From: Streptomyces sp. NBC_01497
GTDB lineage: Bacteria; Actinomycetota; Actinomycetes; Streptomycetales; Streptomycetaceae
DNA length: 64,000 nt
Direction: 5' to 3'
Assembly (NCBI RefSeq): GCF_036250695.1
Contig: NZ_CP109427.1
Coordinates: forward strand, 6,262,001 to 6,326,000
The notes beneath the pieces were generated by a model. That model was not told the origin of the DNA and ran no database searches. It was given only the letters and a program-made list of their open reading frames with translations. Below, in pieces: positions 9,190 to 17,149 of the stretch. Made by a program: the position numbers and the translations under genes. Within the stretch, counting starts at the first letter, position 1; each line of letters opens with the position of its first letter.

Positions 9190-10886
9190 CCGGCACCACC
9201 CCCGCGCCCCGCCAACCCGGCATCCCCACCCCGGCCACCGCGGCGACAGCATCCGACCGCCACACGGCCCGCACCACCGGCGCCACGCACACCCCCGGCG
9301 GTGCACACACCCCCGGCGGTGCACACACCACCGCAGGGACGAACGCCTCCGCAGGGACGAACCTCGACGGAGGGACGAACACCTCAGGCGGGACGAACCC
9401 GTTCGGCGCCGGCCACACCACCGGGGACGTACGCACGACCGGGAGCAGGTACGCGACCGGCACCAGGCGGGCCGCCGCAAACGCGGCCACACCGGCCGCC
9501 GAGCCGCCCAAAGACCTCGTCGGTATCGGTGTCGGTCCCTTCAACCTCTCCCTCGCCGCCCTCGCCGACGGCATCCCCGGCGGCATCGAAGCGGCCTTCT
9601 ACGAACAGAACCCCGGCTTCACCTGGCACCCCGGCCTCCTCATCGACGGAGCCACCCTCCAAGTCCCCTTCCTGGCCGACCTCGTGACCCTGGCACAGCC
9701 CGCCAGCCCCTGGTCCTTCCTCAGCTACCTCCGCTCCGTCGACCGCCTCTACCCCTTCTACTTCTCCGAGCGCTTCCACATCCAGCGCACCGAATACGAC
9801 GCCTACTGCCGCTGGGTCAGCGCCAACCTGCCCACACTGCACTTCGGCCACCAGGTCGACGCCGTCCGCTGGAACCACGAACGCGCTCTGTTCGAGGTCG
9901 ACTTCACCCAACTCGACGCCGACGGCGAAGCCGAGGCACTCGGCCGCACCTACGCCCGCAACATCGCTCTCGGCATCGGCACCAGCCCCCACATCCCCGA
10001 ACCGCTCAAAACACTCGCCGAAATCCCCTCCGTCCCCGTCATCCACTCCTCCGACTACCTCCACCACCGCGAACAGCTCCTGCGCGCGGGACACGTCACC
10101 GTCATCGGCTCCGGACAATCCGGCGCCGAGGTCTTCCTCGATCTGCTGCGCGCCCGCCCCGCCGGCGCCGAACGCCTCCACTGGCTCACCCGCACCGAAG
10201 CCTTCGCACCCATGGAGTACTCCAAGCTCGGCCTCGAACACTTCACCCCCGACTACACCCACTACTTCCACGGACTCCCTGAACACACGAGGAACGAACT
10301 CGTCCCCCGGCAGTGGCAACTCCACAAGGGCATCGACCACGACACCCTCGCCGCCATCCACGACGAGCTCTACCGCCGCACCCTGGACGGCGGCTGGCCC
10401 GACGCCACCCTCACCCCCGGCGTCCACGTCCGCACCGCCGGACGTATCGCCACGAAACAAGTCGAACTCCACCTCGAACACACCGACCAGCGCGCCCGCT
10501 CCCGCCTCACCACCGACGCCGTCGTCCTCGCCACCGGCTACCGCGAGCGCCCCGCCGACCGGCTCCTGGCCGGGCTCGACGCCTACATCAGGCGCGACTC
10601 CCGCGAACGCCCCCGCGTCGACGCCCACCACCGGATCGTCCTCGACCGCGCCATCACCGGCTCCGTGTACGTCCAGAACGCCGGGACCCACACCCACGGC
10701 GTCGGCGCCCCCGACCTCGGACTCGCCGCCTGGCGCAGCGCCGGCATCCTCAACCACCTCACCGGCCTGCCCGCCTACCCCCAGCCCCAGCGCACCGCCT
10801 TCACCACCTTCGGGCTCGCCGAAGGCGCTGCGCGCGGCCCCGCCCCCGTGCCCTTGGACCTCGTCCCCCTCGTGGAACCCGCCTGA
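9186..10886 (+). CDS. Flavin-dependent lysine/ornithine N-monooxygenase with long repeat-rich N-terminus
   Basis: A 566-residue flavin N-hydroxylase of the IucD/DesB/SidA type. The FAD-binding motif DLVGIGVGPFNLSLAAL begins only near residue 110, and the NADPH-binding motif VTVIGSGQSGAEVFLDLL lies near residue 305. The late motif DAVVLATGYRERP is also present. The family normally starts near the FAD motif at about 440-450 residues. Here the ATG overlaps the decarboxylase stop as ATGA and has GGAAGG 12 bp upstream, so the extra 105 residues are probably translated. They are Thr/Gly/Ala-rich and contain hexapeptide repeats. The enzyme would hydroxylate the primary amine made by the upstream decarboxylase. 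No acetyl/succinyltransferase or NIS synthetase follows. Confidence 0.9.
   Translation: MTGTTPAPRQPGIPTPATAATASDRHTARTTGATHTPGGAHTPGGAHTTAGTNASAGTNLDGGTNTSGGTNPFGAGHTTGDVRTTGSRYATGTRRAAANAATPAAEPPKDLVGIGVGPFNLSLAALADGIPGGIEAAFYEQNPGFTWHPGLLIDGATLQVPFLADLVTLAQPASPWSFLSYLRSVDRLYPFYFSERFHIQRTEYDAYCRWVSANLPTLHFGHQVDAVRWNHERALFEVDFTQLDADGEAEALGRTYARNIALGIGTSPHIPEPLKTLAEIPSVPVIHSSDYLHHREQLLRAGHVTVIGSGQSGAEVFLDLLRARPAGAERLHWLTRTEAFAPMEYSKLGLEHFTPDYTHYFHGLPEHTRNELVPRQWQLHKGIDHDTLAAIHDELYRRTLDGGWPDATLTPGVHVRTAGRIATKQVELHLEHTDQRARSRLTTDAVVLATGYRERPADRLLAGLDAYIRRDSRERPRVDAHHRIVLDRAITGSVYVQNAGTHTHGVGAPDLGLAAWRSAGILNHLTGLPAYPQPQRTAFTTFGLAEGAARGPAPVPLDLVPLVEPA
9285..9428 (+). repeat. 18-bp coding tandem repeat (hexapeptide units) in the monooxygenase
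   Basis: About eight 18-bp units run in frame. At 9285-9338 they read THTPGG, AHTPGG, AHTTAG; at 9339-9410 TNASAG, TNLDGG, TNTSGG, TNPFGA; then GHTTGD. The consensus is x-(H/N)-T-x-x-G. At DNA level GCACACACCCCCGGCGGT and GGGACGAAC cores are recognisable. Units beyond 9428 decay (VRTTGS, RYATGT). A replication-slippage origin is likely. Confidence 0.85.
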
Positions 10887-10931
10887 TATTGCCGGACCTC
10901 GCCGGCCCCGCCTGATCCGTTCGATCAGCCC

Positions 10932-10955
10932 GGCCCGCCTGATCCGGAGCGGGCC
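10932..10955. terminator. Weak hairpin after the monooxygenase gene
   Basis: GGCCCGC at 10932-10938 pairs with GCGGGCC at 10949-10955 across a ten-base loop. It lies 45 bp after the stop and could end the decarboxylase-monooxygenase transcript; there is no T-tract. Confidence 0.35.
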
Positions 10956-11093
10956 CCGGCCGCTGCTCCGCCGGACCGTCGTCACCGCGCCGGCCGGCGC
11001 AGGCCGCCCGGGAAGAACAGGAATTGACGAGTATTCAGCGGATGTTGGGCGACACGTGACGGGGCGTTTCCCGAAGATCGCTTCGATCAGTGC

Positions 11094-11993
11094 ATGACCC
11101 GTGCGCACCGGAACACCCCCGCCCGCTCCCGCACCGACCGCCGCCGTCTGCGACTCGGCGTCGTCACCGCGACCGCCGCCCTCGCCGCCGCCTGGACGCT
11201 CCCGGCCCACGCAGCCGACAACGCCGACCCCGGCTTCCAGGTCAAACTGCTGGTCGACCCCACCAAGATCCTCGGGTCATCGGGCACGCCGCTGGCCGCC
11301 GCCAACAGCGCCTTCGGCCTCGGCAAGGCATCCGGCGTCGAAGCCGCCGAATACCTCGACTCCAGCAGCCGCCAGCTGGAGAACGAGGGATGGAGCGTCC
11401 GCGTCCGCCACGACGATGCCGACGACCAGGTCAAGGAGACCTACAAGAAGCGCTACGCCATCGCGGGCGACGGCACCGACGCCGACGCGCTCGACGACGC
11501 CCTCGACCAGGCCGCCGACGACTCCTTCGACGCCGACGAGGAGGACTACGACGCCCAGGTCGACCTCAGTTACAACCAGGCCACCCTCGACTTCTCCGAC
11601 GACAAGAAGGCCGACGCCGACGGCCTCGGCAGCGGGAAACTCCCGAGCGCCGCGGACGCGCGCGACGACGTCGTGAACGACCTGCCCGGCAAGCTCGACG
11701 ACCTCGGGTCCAAGAACTTCGCGGCGGACATCCTCGCCGGCGCCCACATCTACGGCCCCGTCGTCCAGACCGACTACCCGGGCACCCTCGCGGGACAGGC
11801 AGTCGAACTGCAGATCACACCGATGCACGGCGCCCCCGGCGGCAGCGGCTACTGGGCCGAGATCAGCGCCGACGCCACCAGCCTCCCCAAGGCCGTCGCC
11901 CTGCGCACCAGCATCGTCAACGCCCTCAACGCCCACGGCTGGCTCATCCCGCAGAACGCGTTCAAGACCGAGCAGATCCTCGCCACCTACTGA
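11094..11993 (+). CDS. Secreted protein, possibly CYTH-like
   Basis: A 299-residue protein with a signal peptide: a basic start (MTRAHRNTPARSRTDRRRLRL), a hydrophobic stretch VVTATAALAAAWTL and a cleavage site after AHA near residue 39. The mature part is very acidic between about residues 100 and 200 (many Asp). The region GFQVKLLVDPTKIL, a charged WSVRVRH strand and TYKKRYAI resemble the alternating charged beta strands of CYTH/triphosphate-tunnel proteins, but this is a weak inference. No enzyme function is claimed. It is a single gene: the pyk gene 330 bp downstream has a strong hairpin in between. Confidence 0.75.
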   Translation: MTRAHRNTPARSRTDRRRLRLGVVTATAALAAAWTLPAHAADNADPGFQVKLLVDPTKILGSSGTPLAAANSAFGLGKASGVEAAEYLDSSSRQLENEGWSVRVRHDDADDQVKETYKKRYAIAGDGTDADALDDALDQAADDSFDADEEDYDAQVDLSYNQATLDFSDDKKADADGLGSGKLPSAADARDDVVNDLPGKLDDLGSKNFAADILAGAHIYGPVVQTDYPGTLAGQAVELQITPMHGAPGGSGYWAEISADATSLPKAVALRTSIVNALNAHGWLIPQNAFKTEQILATY

Positions 11994-12090
11994 CCGTCGA
12001 GCAGCCCCGCGCGGCGACAACGGCGCACCGGACACACCGTCCGCCGCACTCGCACCACCCACCGTCCCGTACCGGCCCGGCCCCGGTACC

Positions 12091-12125
12091 GGCCGTCGTA
12101 CCGGCCCCGAGCCGGTACGACGGCC
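12091..12125. terminator. Perfect 15-bp hairpin between the secreted-protein gene and pyk
   Basis: GGCCGTCGTACCGGC (12091-12105) and its exact complement (12111-12125) flank the loop CCCGA. It lies about 100 bp after the stop at 11993. The 330-bp stretch 11994-12323 otherwise contains low-complexity GC-rich sequence and, at its end, inverted repeats before pyk; no gene was seen. Confidence 0.7.
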
Positions 12126-12242
12126 CGGGCACACCGACGGCACGACGCCGGTGGCTCCCCCACACCACATGGTCGACGGAGAGTCACGAACACGCCCTGA
12201 AACCGCTCATCAGAGCGGCCCTCCGCACACTTCGACACCCCT

Positions 12243-12310
12243 CAACAACCCTTCACGCAAAGGTTGTTGCGTAGTCATACGACCCCAAACCTCTACCCGG
12301 CGGTAAGGTT
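12243..12310. promoter_or_regulatory. Two inverted repeats upstream of pyk
   Basis: CAACAACC (12243-12250) pairs with GGTTGTTG (12262-12269). Then AACCTCTACC (12288-12297) and GGTAAGGTT (12302-12310) form a second dyad with one bulged base. The second arm lies 14-22 bp before the pyk start and covers the likely ribosome-binding region (AAGGT). They could be an operator or an RNA hairpin. A poor -35-like TTCACG is at 12252-12257; no convincing -10 was found. Confidence 0.4.
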
Positions 12311-12323
12311 TACGCTCGGTGGC

Positions 12324-13757
12324 ATGCGCCGAGCGAAAATCGTTTGTACCCTGGGCCCCGCGACCGACTCCTACGACCAGATCAAAGCACTGGTCGAAGC
12401 CGGGATGAACGTCGCACGCCTCAACCTCAGCCACGGCACCTACGCCGAACACGAGGACCGCTTCCAGCGCGTACGCAAGGCCGCCGAAGAAGCCGGCCGA
12501 AGCATCGGAATCCTCGCCGACCTCCAAGGCCCGAAGATCCGGCTCGGCCGATTCCTCGAAGGCCCCGTACTCCTTGAACGCGGCGACACCTTCACCATCA
12601 CCGTCGAACCCTGCGCCGGCGACCGCCACACCTGCTCCACCACCTACCCAGGGCTCGCCACCGACGTCACCACGGGTGAGCGCATCCTCGTGGACGACGG
12701 GAAAGTCACCCTCGAAGTGACCGCCGTCGACGGCCCCCGCGTCCGCACCACCGTCATCGAAGGCGGCATGGTCTCCGACCACAAGGGCCTCAACCTCCCC
12801 GGCGTCGCCGTCTCCGTCCCCGCCCTCTCCGAGAAGGACGTCGAAGACCTCCGCTGGGCCCTGCGCGCCGGCGCCGACGCCATCGCCCTCTCCTTCGTCC
12901 GCAGCGGACGCGACATCGAACCCGTCCACCGCATCATGGACGAAGAGGGAACCCGGCGACCCGTCATCGCCAAGGTCGAGAAGCCCCAAGCCGTCGAGAA
13001 CCTCGACGACATCGTTGCCGCCTTCGACGGAGTCATGGTCGCGCGCGGTGACCTGGGCGTCGAAATGCCCCTGGAACACGTCCCCTTCGTGCAAAAGCGT
13101 GCCGTCACACTGTGCAGGCGCAACGCCAAGCCGGTCATCGTCGCCACCCAGATGCTCGAATCGATGATCCAGAACTCGCGCCCCACCCGCGCCGAAGCCT
13201 CCGACGTGGCCAACGCCGTCATCGACGGCACCGACGCCGTCATGCTCTCCGGCGAGACCAGCGTCGGGAAATACCCCGTGGAAACCGTCAGCACCATGGC
13301 GCGCATCGTCGAAGCGGCCGAAGAGGAGATCCTCTCCAAGGGGCTCCCGCCGCTCACGAAGAACAGCAAGCCCCGCACCCAGGGCGGTGCCGTCGCCCGT
13401 GCCGCCGCCGAGATGGGCGACTTCCTCGGTGCCAGGTTCCTCGTCGCCTTCACGGAATCCGGCGACACCGTCAAGCGCCTCGCCCGCTACCGCTCGCCGA
13501 TCCCCCTGCTGGCCTTCACACCCGACCCCGCGACGCAGGCAGAGCTGAACCTGGTCTGGGGCGTGGAGACGTTCCTCGGCCCGCACGTCGGCTCCACCGA
13601 CGCGATGGTCGGCCAGGTCGACGAGATGCTCCTGAACCTGGGCCGCTGCGAGCGGGGCGACATGGTGGTGATCACCGCGGGCAGCCCGCCCGGTGTCGCC
13701 GGCACGACGAACATGGTGCGCGTCCACCACATCGGCGAGGACGACAGCCCCAAGTAG
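12324..13757 (+). CDS. pyk: Pyruvate kinase
   Basis: Catalyses phosphoenolpyruvate plus ADP to pyruvate plus ATP, the last step of glycolysis. The 477-residue protein starts with the family sequence MRRAKIVCTLGPA, has the substrate-site arginine in GMNVARLNLSHG (near residue 32), the catalytic lysine in VIAKVEKPQAVENL (near 215), MVARGDLGVEMP and ATQMLESM. The C-terminal half carries the allosteric domain (GDFLGARFLVAFTESGDTVKRLARYR). Start at the ATG 12324; the frame opens earlier but without family match. It faces the LAGLIDADG gene, whose stop lies 10 bp beyond pyk. Confidence 0.98.
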   Translation: MRRAKIVCTLGPATDSYDQIKALVEAGMNVARLNLSHGTYAEHEDRFQRVRKAAEEAGRSIGILADLQGPKIRLGRFLEGPVLLERGDTFTITVEPCAGDRHTCSTTYPGLATDVTTGERILVDDGKVTLEVTAVDGPRVRTTVIEGGMVSDHKGLNLPGVAVSVPALSEKDVEDLRWALRAGADAIALSFVRSGRDIEPVHRIMDEEGTRRPVIAKVEKPQAVENLDDIVAAFDGVMVARGDLGVEMPLEHVPFVQKRAVTLCRRNAKPVIVATQMLESMIQNSRPTRAEASDVANAVIDGTDAVMLSGETSVGKYPVETVSTMARIVEAAEEEILSKGLPPLTKNSKPRTQGGAVARAAAEMGDFLGARFLVAFTESGDTVKRLARYRSPIPLLAFTPDPATQAELNLVWGVETFLGPHVGSTDAMVGQVDEMLLNLGRCERGDMVVITAGSPPGVAGTTNMVRVHHIGEDDSPK

Positions 13758-13767
13758 TCAGGCCCGC

Positions 13768-14556
13768 CTAGTGTTTCGGCCCGATGTGGGCGTCCATCAC
13801 CTCGACGGACGCCCGCCGGGCCACGGATATGTTCTGGACGCTGCGGCTGTTGTTGCAGGACTTCCACGCGACACCGACGTGGTCGAGGGCGTCGGTGTAC
13901 AGGCGCAGCACGTCGGCGGATCTGTTGGTGAAGAAGTACCGCGGATACTCGTACCGCTTCCGGACGCCGCCGGTCACCCTCTCGGTCCAGTTGGTGATCC
14001 GGCACCCGTCCGAATGCACCAGCCCCCGGATGAAATCCCAGGGATACGCGTCCACGATGTCCTGCTGCCACTGCTCCAGAACGATCCGCCGCTCGTGTTT
14101 CTTGCCGGGCCCGTGCTGGGGGAAGAGGCAGGGCCAGTGGCGGTCGTAGCTGCCCACCTCCACACAGCCCTGCCGCTGGGTGATCCAGACGCCGTTCGTG
14201 GGGCGCACGGCCCGGACGGCGCTCCGGCAGAGTGCGATCAGGCCCGGCCAGGTGTCGGCACAGATGATGCGTAACGTATGGCCCTTGCGGCCCTGAGGGC
14301 TGACGCAGCCGTCACCGAGGTAGAGCCCGAGAAGGTACGCGTAGGCGACCGGGTCCGAGGGCGGCCGGGGGTCCGGCGCACAGCGGAAGCAGGGCTGCGC
14401 CTGTGCGCTCATGCGCGGCCGTGGCTCGGGCCGCCGCTGCCAGGAACGGATCGCCGCACGCGAGACGCCGGTCTGCCGGCTGATCGAGTTGAGGCTCAGT
14501 CCCTGCTCGACCAGGGTGAGGACACGGGTGCGTGTCTGCATGTCGTACATAGGCAC
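13768..14556 (-). CDS. Free-standing LAGLIDADG homing endonuclease-like protein with N-terminal HTH
   Basis: A 262-residue protein. Residues about 8-36 are a resolvase-type helix-turn-helix (VLTLVEQGLSLNSISRQTGVSRAAIRSW). Two LAGLIDADG-like motifs follow: YLLGLYLGDGCV near residue 75 and FIRGLVHSDGCRI near residue 177, each with an acidic residue in the position that binds the catalytic metal. This is the layout of a single-chain LAGLIDADG nuclease, here not within an intron or intein. A GTG at 14556 or ATG at 14550 may be the start; neither has a good ribosome-binding site. It lies 105 bp downstream of, and on the same strand as, the tRNA gene. Whether it still cuts DNA, and where, is unknown. 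Confidence 0.8.
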   Translation of the reverse strand: MPMYDMQTRTRVLTLVEQGLSLNSISRQTGVSRAAIRSWQRRPEPRPRMSAQAQPCFRCAPDPRPPSDPVAYAYLLGLYLGDGCVSPQGRKGHTLRIICADTWPGLIALCRSAVRAVRPTNGVWITQRQGCVEVGSYDRHWPCLFPQHGPGKKHERRIVLEQWQQDIVDAYPWDFIRGLVHSDGCRITNWTERVTGGVRKRYEYPRYFFTNRSADVLRLYTDALDHVGVAWKSCNNSRSVQNISVARRASVEVMDAHIGPKH

Positions 14557-14661
14557 GACTGTCCACTGCTCGGATACCCGGTCGTGCCGAATTCGCGAAG
14601 GGGATCACCGGCGCGAGTGAAGATCAACAAATCGCGACAGACCTGCAAATCGAAGGTAAAG

Positions 14662-14734
14662 TGCCCTGGGTGGGATTCGAACCCACGCTGTCGGTGGTTT
14701 GAGCACCGTGTCTCTACCGCTGGACTACCAGGGC
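14662..14734 (-). tRNA. tRNA with anticodon CAA (leucine) but a short variable loop
   Basis: The complement of 14662-14734 folds as a 73-nt cloverleaf. The acceptor stem GCCCTGG/CCAGGGC has seven perfect pairs, discriminator A, U8 and A9. The D-arm is short (GTC/GAC). The anticodon stem CGGTG/CACCG has loop CTCAAAC, giving anticodon CAA. The T-arm GTGGG/CCCAC has loop TTCGAAT. The 3' CCA is not encoded. The variable loop is only five bases (ACAGC), whereas bacterial leucine tRNAs normally have a long variable arm, so its charging identity is uncertain. Confidence 0.9.
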
Positions 14735-14834
14735 ATGCCTAAGAATCGAAGGTTCGCGGGAACCCCCTGTGTCTCAAACATACCGTAGCTCGGTAGGCTC
14801 ATGGGAGCAGTACCCCGCCGAATCGAGGAGCCCC

Positions 14835-15479
14835 GTGACCACCCCCGACTCGCCCGAGCCCGTCGAAGACGACGACCCGTCGCACGTTCCTCCGCTGACG
14901 ACGCGCGTCGTCATCGCCGAGGACGAGGCGCTGATCCGGCTGGACCTCAAGGAGATGCTCGAAGAAGAGGGCTATTCCGTCGTCGGCGAGGCCGGGGACG
15001 GGGAGCGGGCCGTGGAGCTGGCGCGCGAGCACCGGCCCGATCTGGTGATCCTCGATGTGAAGATGCCGGTGCTCGACGGTATCTCCGCCGCGGAGCGGAT
15101 CGCCGCGGAGTCGATCGCGCCGGTGCTGATGCTGACAGCGTTCTCGCAGCGTGATCTGGTGGAGCGGGCGCGGGACGCCGGGGCGATGGCGTACCTGGTG
15201 AAGCCGTTCAGCAAGTCGGACGTGGTGCCGGCGATCGAGATGGCGGTGTCGCGGTTCACGGAGCTGCGGGCGCTGGAGCAGGAGGTCGCGGACCTCACGC
15301 AGCGGCTGGAGACGCGGAAGCTGGTGGACCGGGCGAAGTCGATCCTGCAGACGCAGTACGGGCTGTCGGAGCCGGCGGCGTTCCGGTGGATCCAGAAGAC
15401 GTCGATGGACCGGCGGCTGTCGATGCAGCAGGTCGCGGAGGCGGTCATTCAGGACGCCGAGGAGAAGAAGAACAAGTAG
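14835..15479 (+). CDS. pdtaR: ANTAR-domain response regulator, PdtaR-like
   Basis: A 214-residue two-domain regulator. Residues about 23-140 form a receiver domain: acidic pair EDE in VVIAEDEALIRLDL, phosphoacceptor aspartate in LVILDVKMPVLDG, the TAFSQ threonine/serine and the lysine of YLVKPFS. Residues about 155-212 are an ANTAR RNA-binding domain (LETRKLVDRAKSILQTQYGLSEPAAFRWIQKTSMDRRLS within it). Phosphorylated ANTAR proteins bind twin hairpins and prevent transcription termination; the mycobacterial orthologue pairs with the PdtaS kinase, not seen here. The GTG at 14835 follows GAGGAG at 14825-14830 and is preferred to the upstream in-frame ATG at 14769. Confidence 0.93.
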   Translation: MTTPDSPEPVEDDDPSHVPPLTTRVVIAEDEALIRLDLKEMLEEEGYSVVGEAGDGERAVELAREHRPDLVILDVKMPVLDGISAAERIAAESIAPVLMLTAFSQRDLVERARDAGAMAYLVKPFSKSDVVPAIEMAVSRFTELRALEQEVADLTQRLETRKLVDRAKSILQTQYGLSEPAAFRWIQKTSMDRRLSMQQVAEAVIQDAEEKKNK

Positions 15480-15520
15480 GCCGGGCGGGCCCGTGGGCCC
15501 GGTGTCGGCAGATGTGCGGC

Positions 15521-15557
15521 GAGGCCCGTCCCGGGAGTTCTTCTCGGGGCGGGCCTC
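15521..15557. terminator. Bidirectional terminator between pdtaR and livF
   Basis: GAGGCCCG (15521-15528) pairs with CGGGCCTC (15550-15557), with further partial pairing inside and TTCTT in the loop. It lies between the convergent ends of pdtaR and the liv operon and is followed by TTC. Confidence 0.75.
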
Positions 15558-15585
15558 TTCGCGTGCCGTGCGGCGGGGTGGGTGT

Positions 15586-16298
<713 letters not shown>

Positions 16299-16302
<4 letters not shown>

Positions 16303-17144
16303 TGGTCGTCTCCGTCGGTGGCTTCGGTCTCGGCGGTGGCGTCTTCGTAGGGCGTGCCGAGGTAGGCGGCGACGACGCGTTCGTCGGCCTGGACTACCGC
16401 GGGGGTGCCTTCGACGAGTTTTTCGCCCTGGACGAGGCAGGCGACGCGGTCGCAGAGGTTGAAGATGAACCGCATGTCGTGCTCGATGACGAGGACGGCG
16501 ATGCCCTGGTCGCGGATGGCGAAGACGAGTTCTTCGGTGGTGCGGGTCTCTTGCGGGTTCATGCCGGCGGTGGGCTCGTCGAGGAGCAGGAGGCCGGGGT
16601 CGCTGGCGAGGGCGCGGGCGATTTCGAGCTTGCGCTGTTCGCCGTAGGGGAGGTTGCGGGCGAGGTGGTCGGCCTTGTGGGCGAGGCCGGTGAATTCGAG
16701 GAGTTCCATGGAGCGGGCGCGTGAGGCGGCTTCCGCTCTGCGGAATCCGGGGCCGCGCAGGATCGCCGACCAGAGGCCCTCTTTGGTCCGGGTGTGGCGT
16801 CCGATGAGGACGTTCTCCAGGACGGTCATGTTGGCGAAGAGCCGGATGTTCTGGAAGGTGCGGGCGATGCCGGCTTTGGTGACGAGGTGGGGTTTGGGCG
16901 GGAGGACGGTGCCTTTGTAGGTGACTTGGCCCTGCGTGGGGACGTAGAGGCCGGTGAGGCAGTTGAAGAAGGTGGTTTTTCCCGCGCCGTTGGGGCCGAT
17001 GAGGCCGACGATCTCGCCGCTGCTCACGGTGAGGTCGACGGAGCGTACGGCGGTGAGGCCGCCGAAGCGCATGGTGACGTCGGTGGCCTTGAGGACGGTG
17101 GTGGCGGCGGGTGCGTCGGGGGTGGCGGTGGCGGTGGTGCTCAT
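16299..17144 (-). CDS. livG: Branched-chain amino acid ABC transporter ATPase LivG
   Basis: The second ATPase of the importer. The 281 residues include Walker A GPNGAGKTTFFNCLTG near residue 50, the LivG-specific region GIARTFQNIRLFANMTVLENVLIG split across the Q-loop, signature-like LPYGEQRKLEIARAL and Walker B LLLLDEPTAGMNP. The ATG at 17144 lies 5 bp after the livM stop; the frame remains open upstream within livM as a shadow. An Ala/Thr-rich N-terminal tail of about 16 residues precedes the ATPase domain. Confidence 0.95.
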
Positions 17145-17149
17145 GGTGG

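Noticed and set aside
9285..9428. Possible CRISPR or DNA-binding iteron array
   Set aside because: The 18-bp units are adjacent without spacers, keep the reading frame and encode hexapeptides, so this is a coding minisatellite.
7729..10886. Complete desferrioxamine cluster
   Set aside because: Only the decarboxylase and hydroxylase are present; the next gene encodes a secreted protein and no synthetase is in the window.
14557..14834. Integrated element using the CAA tRNA as attachment site
   Set aside because: No integrase gene is adjacent and no duplicated tRNA 3' end was found in the neighbourhood.
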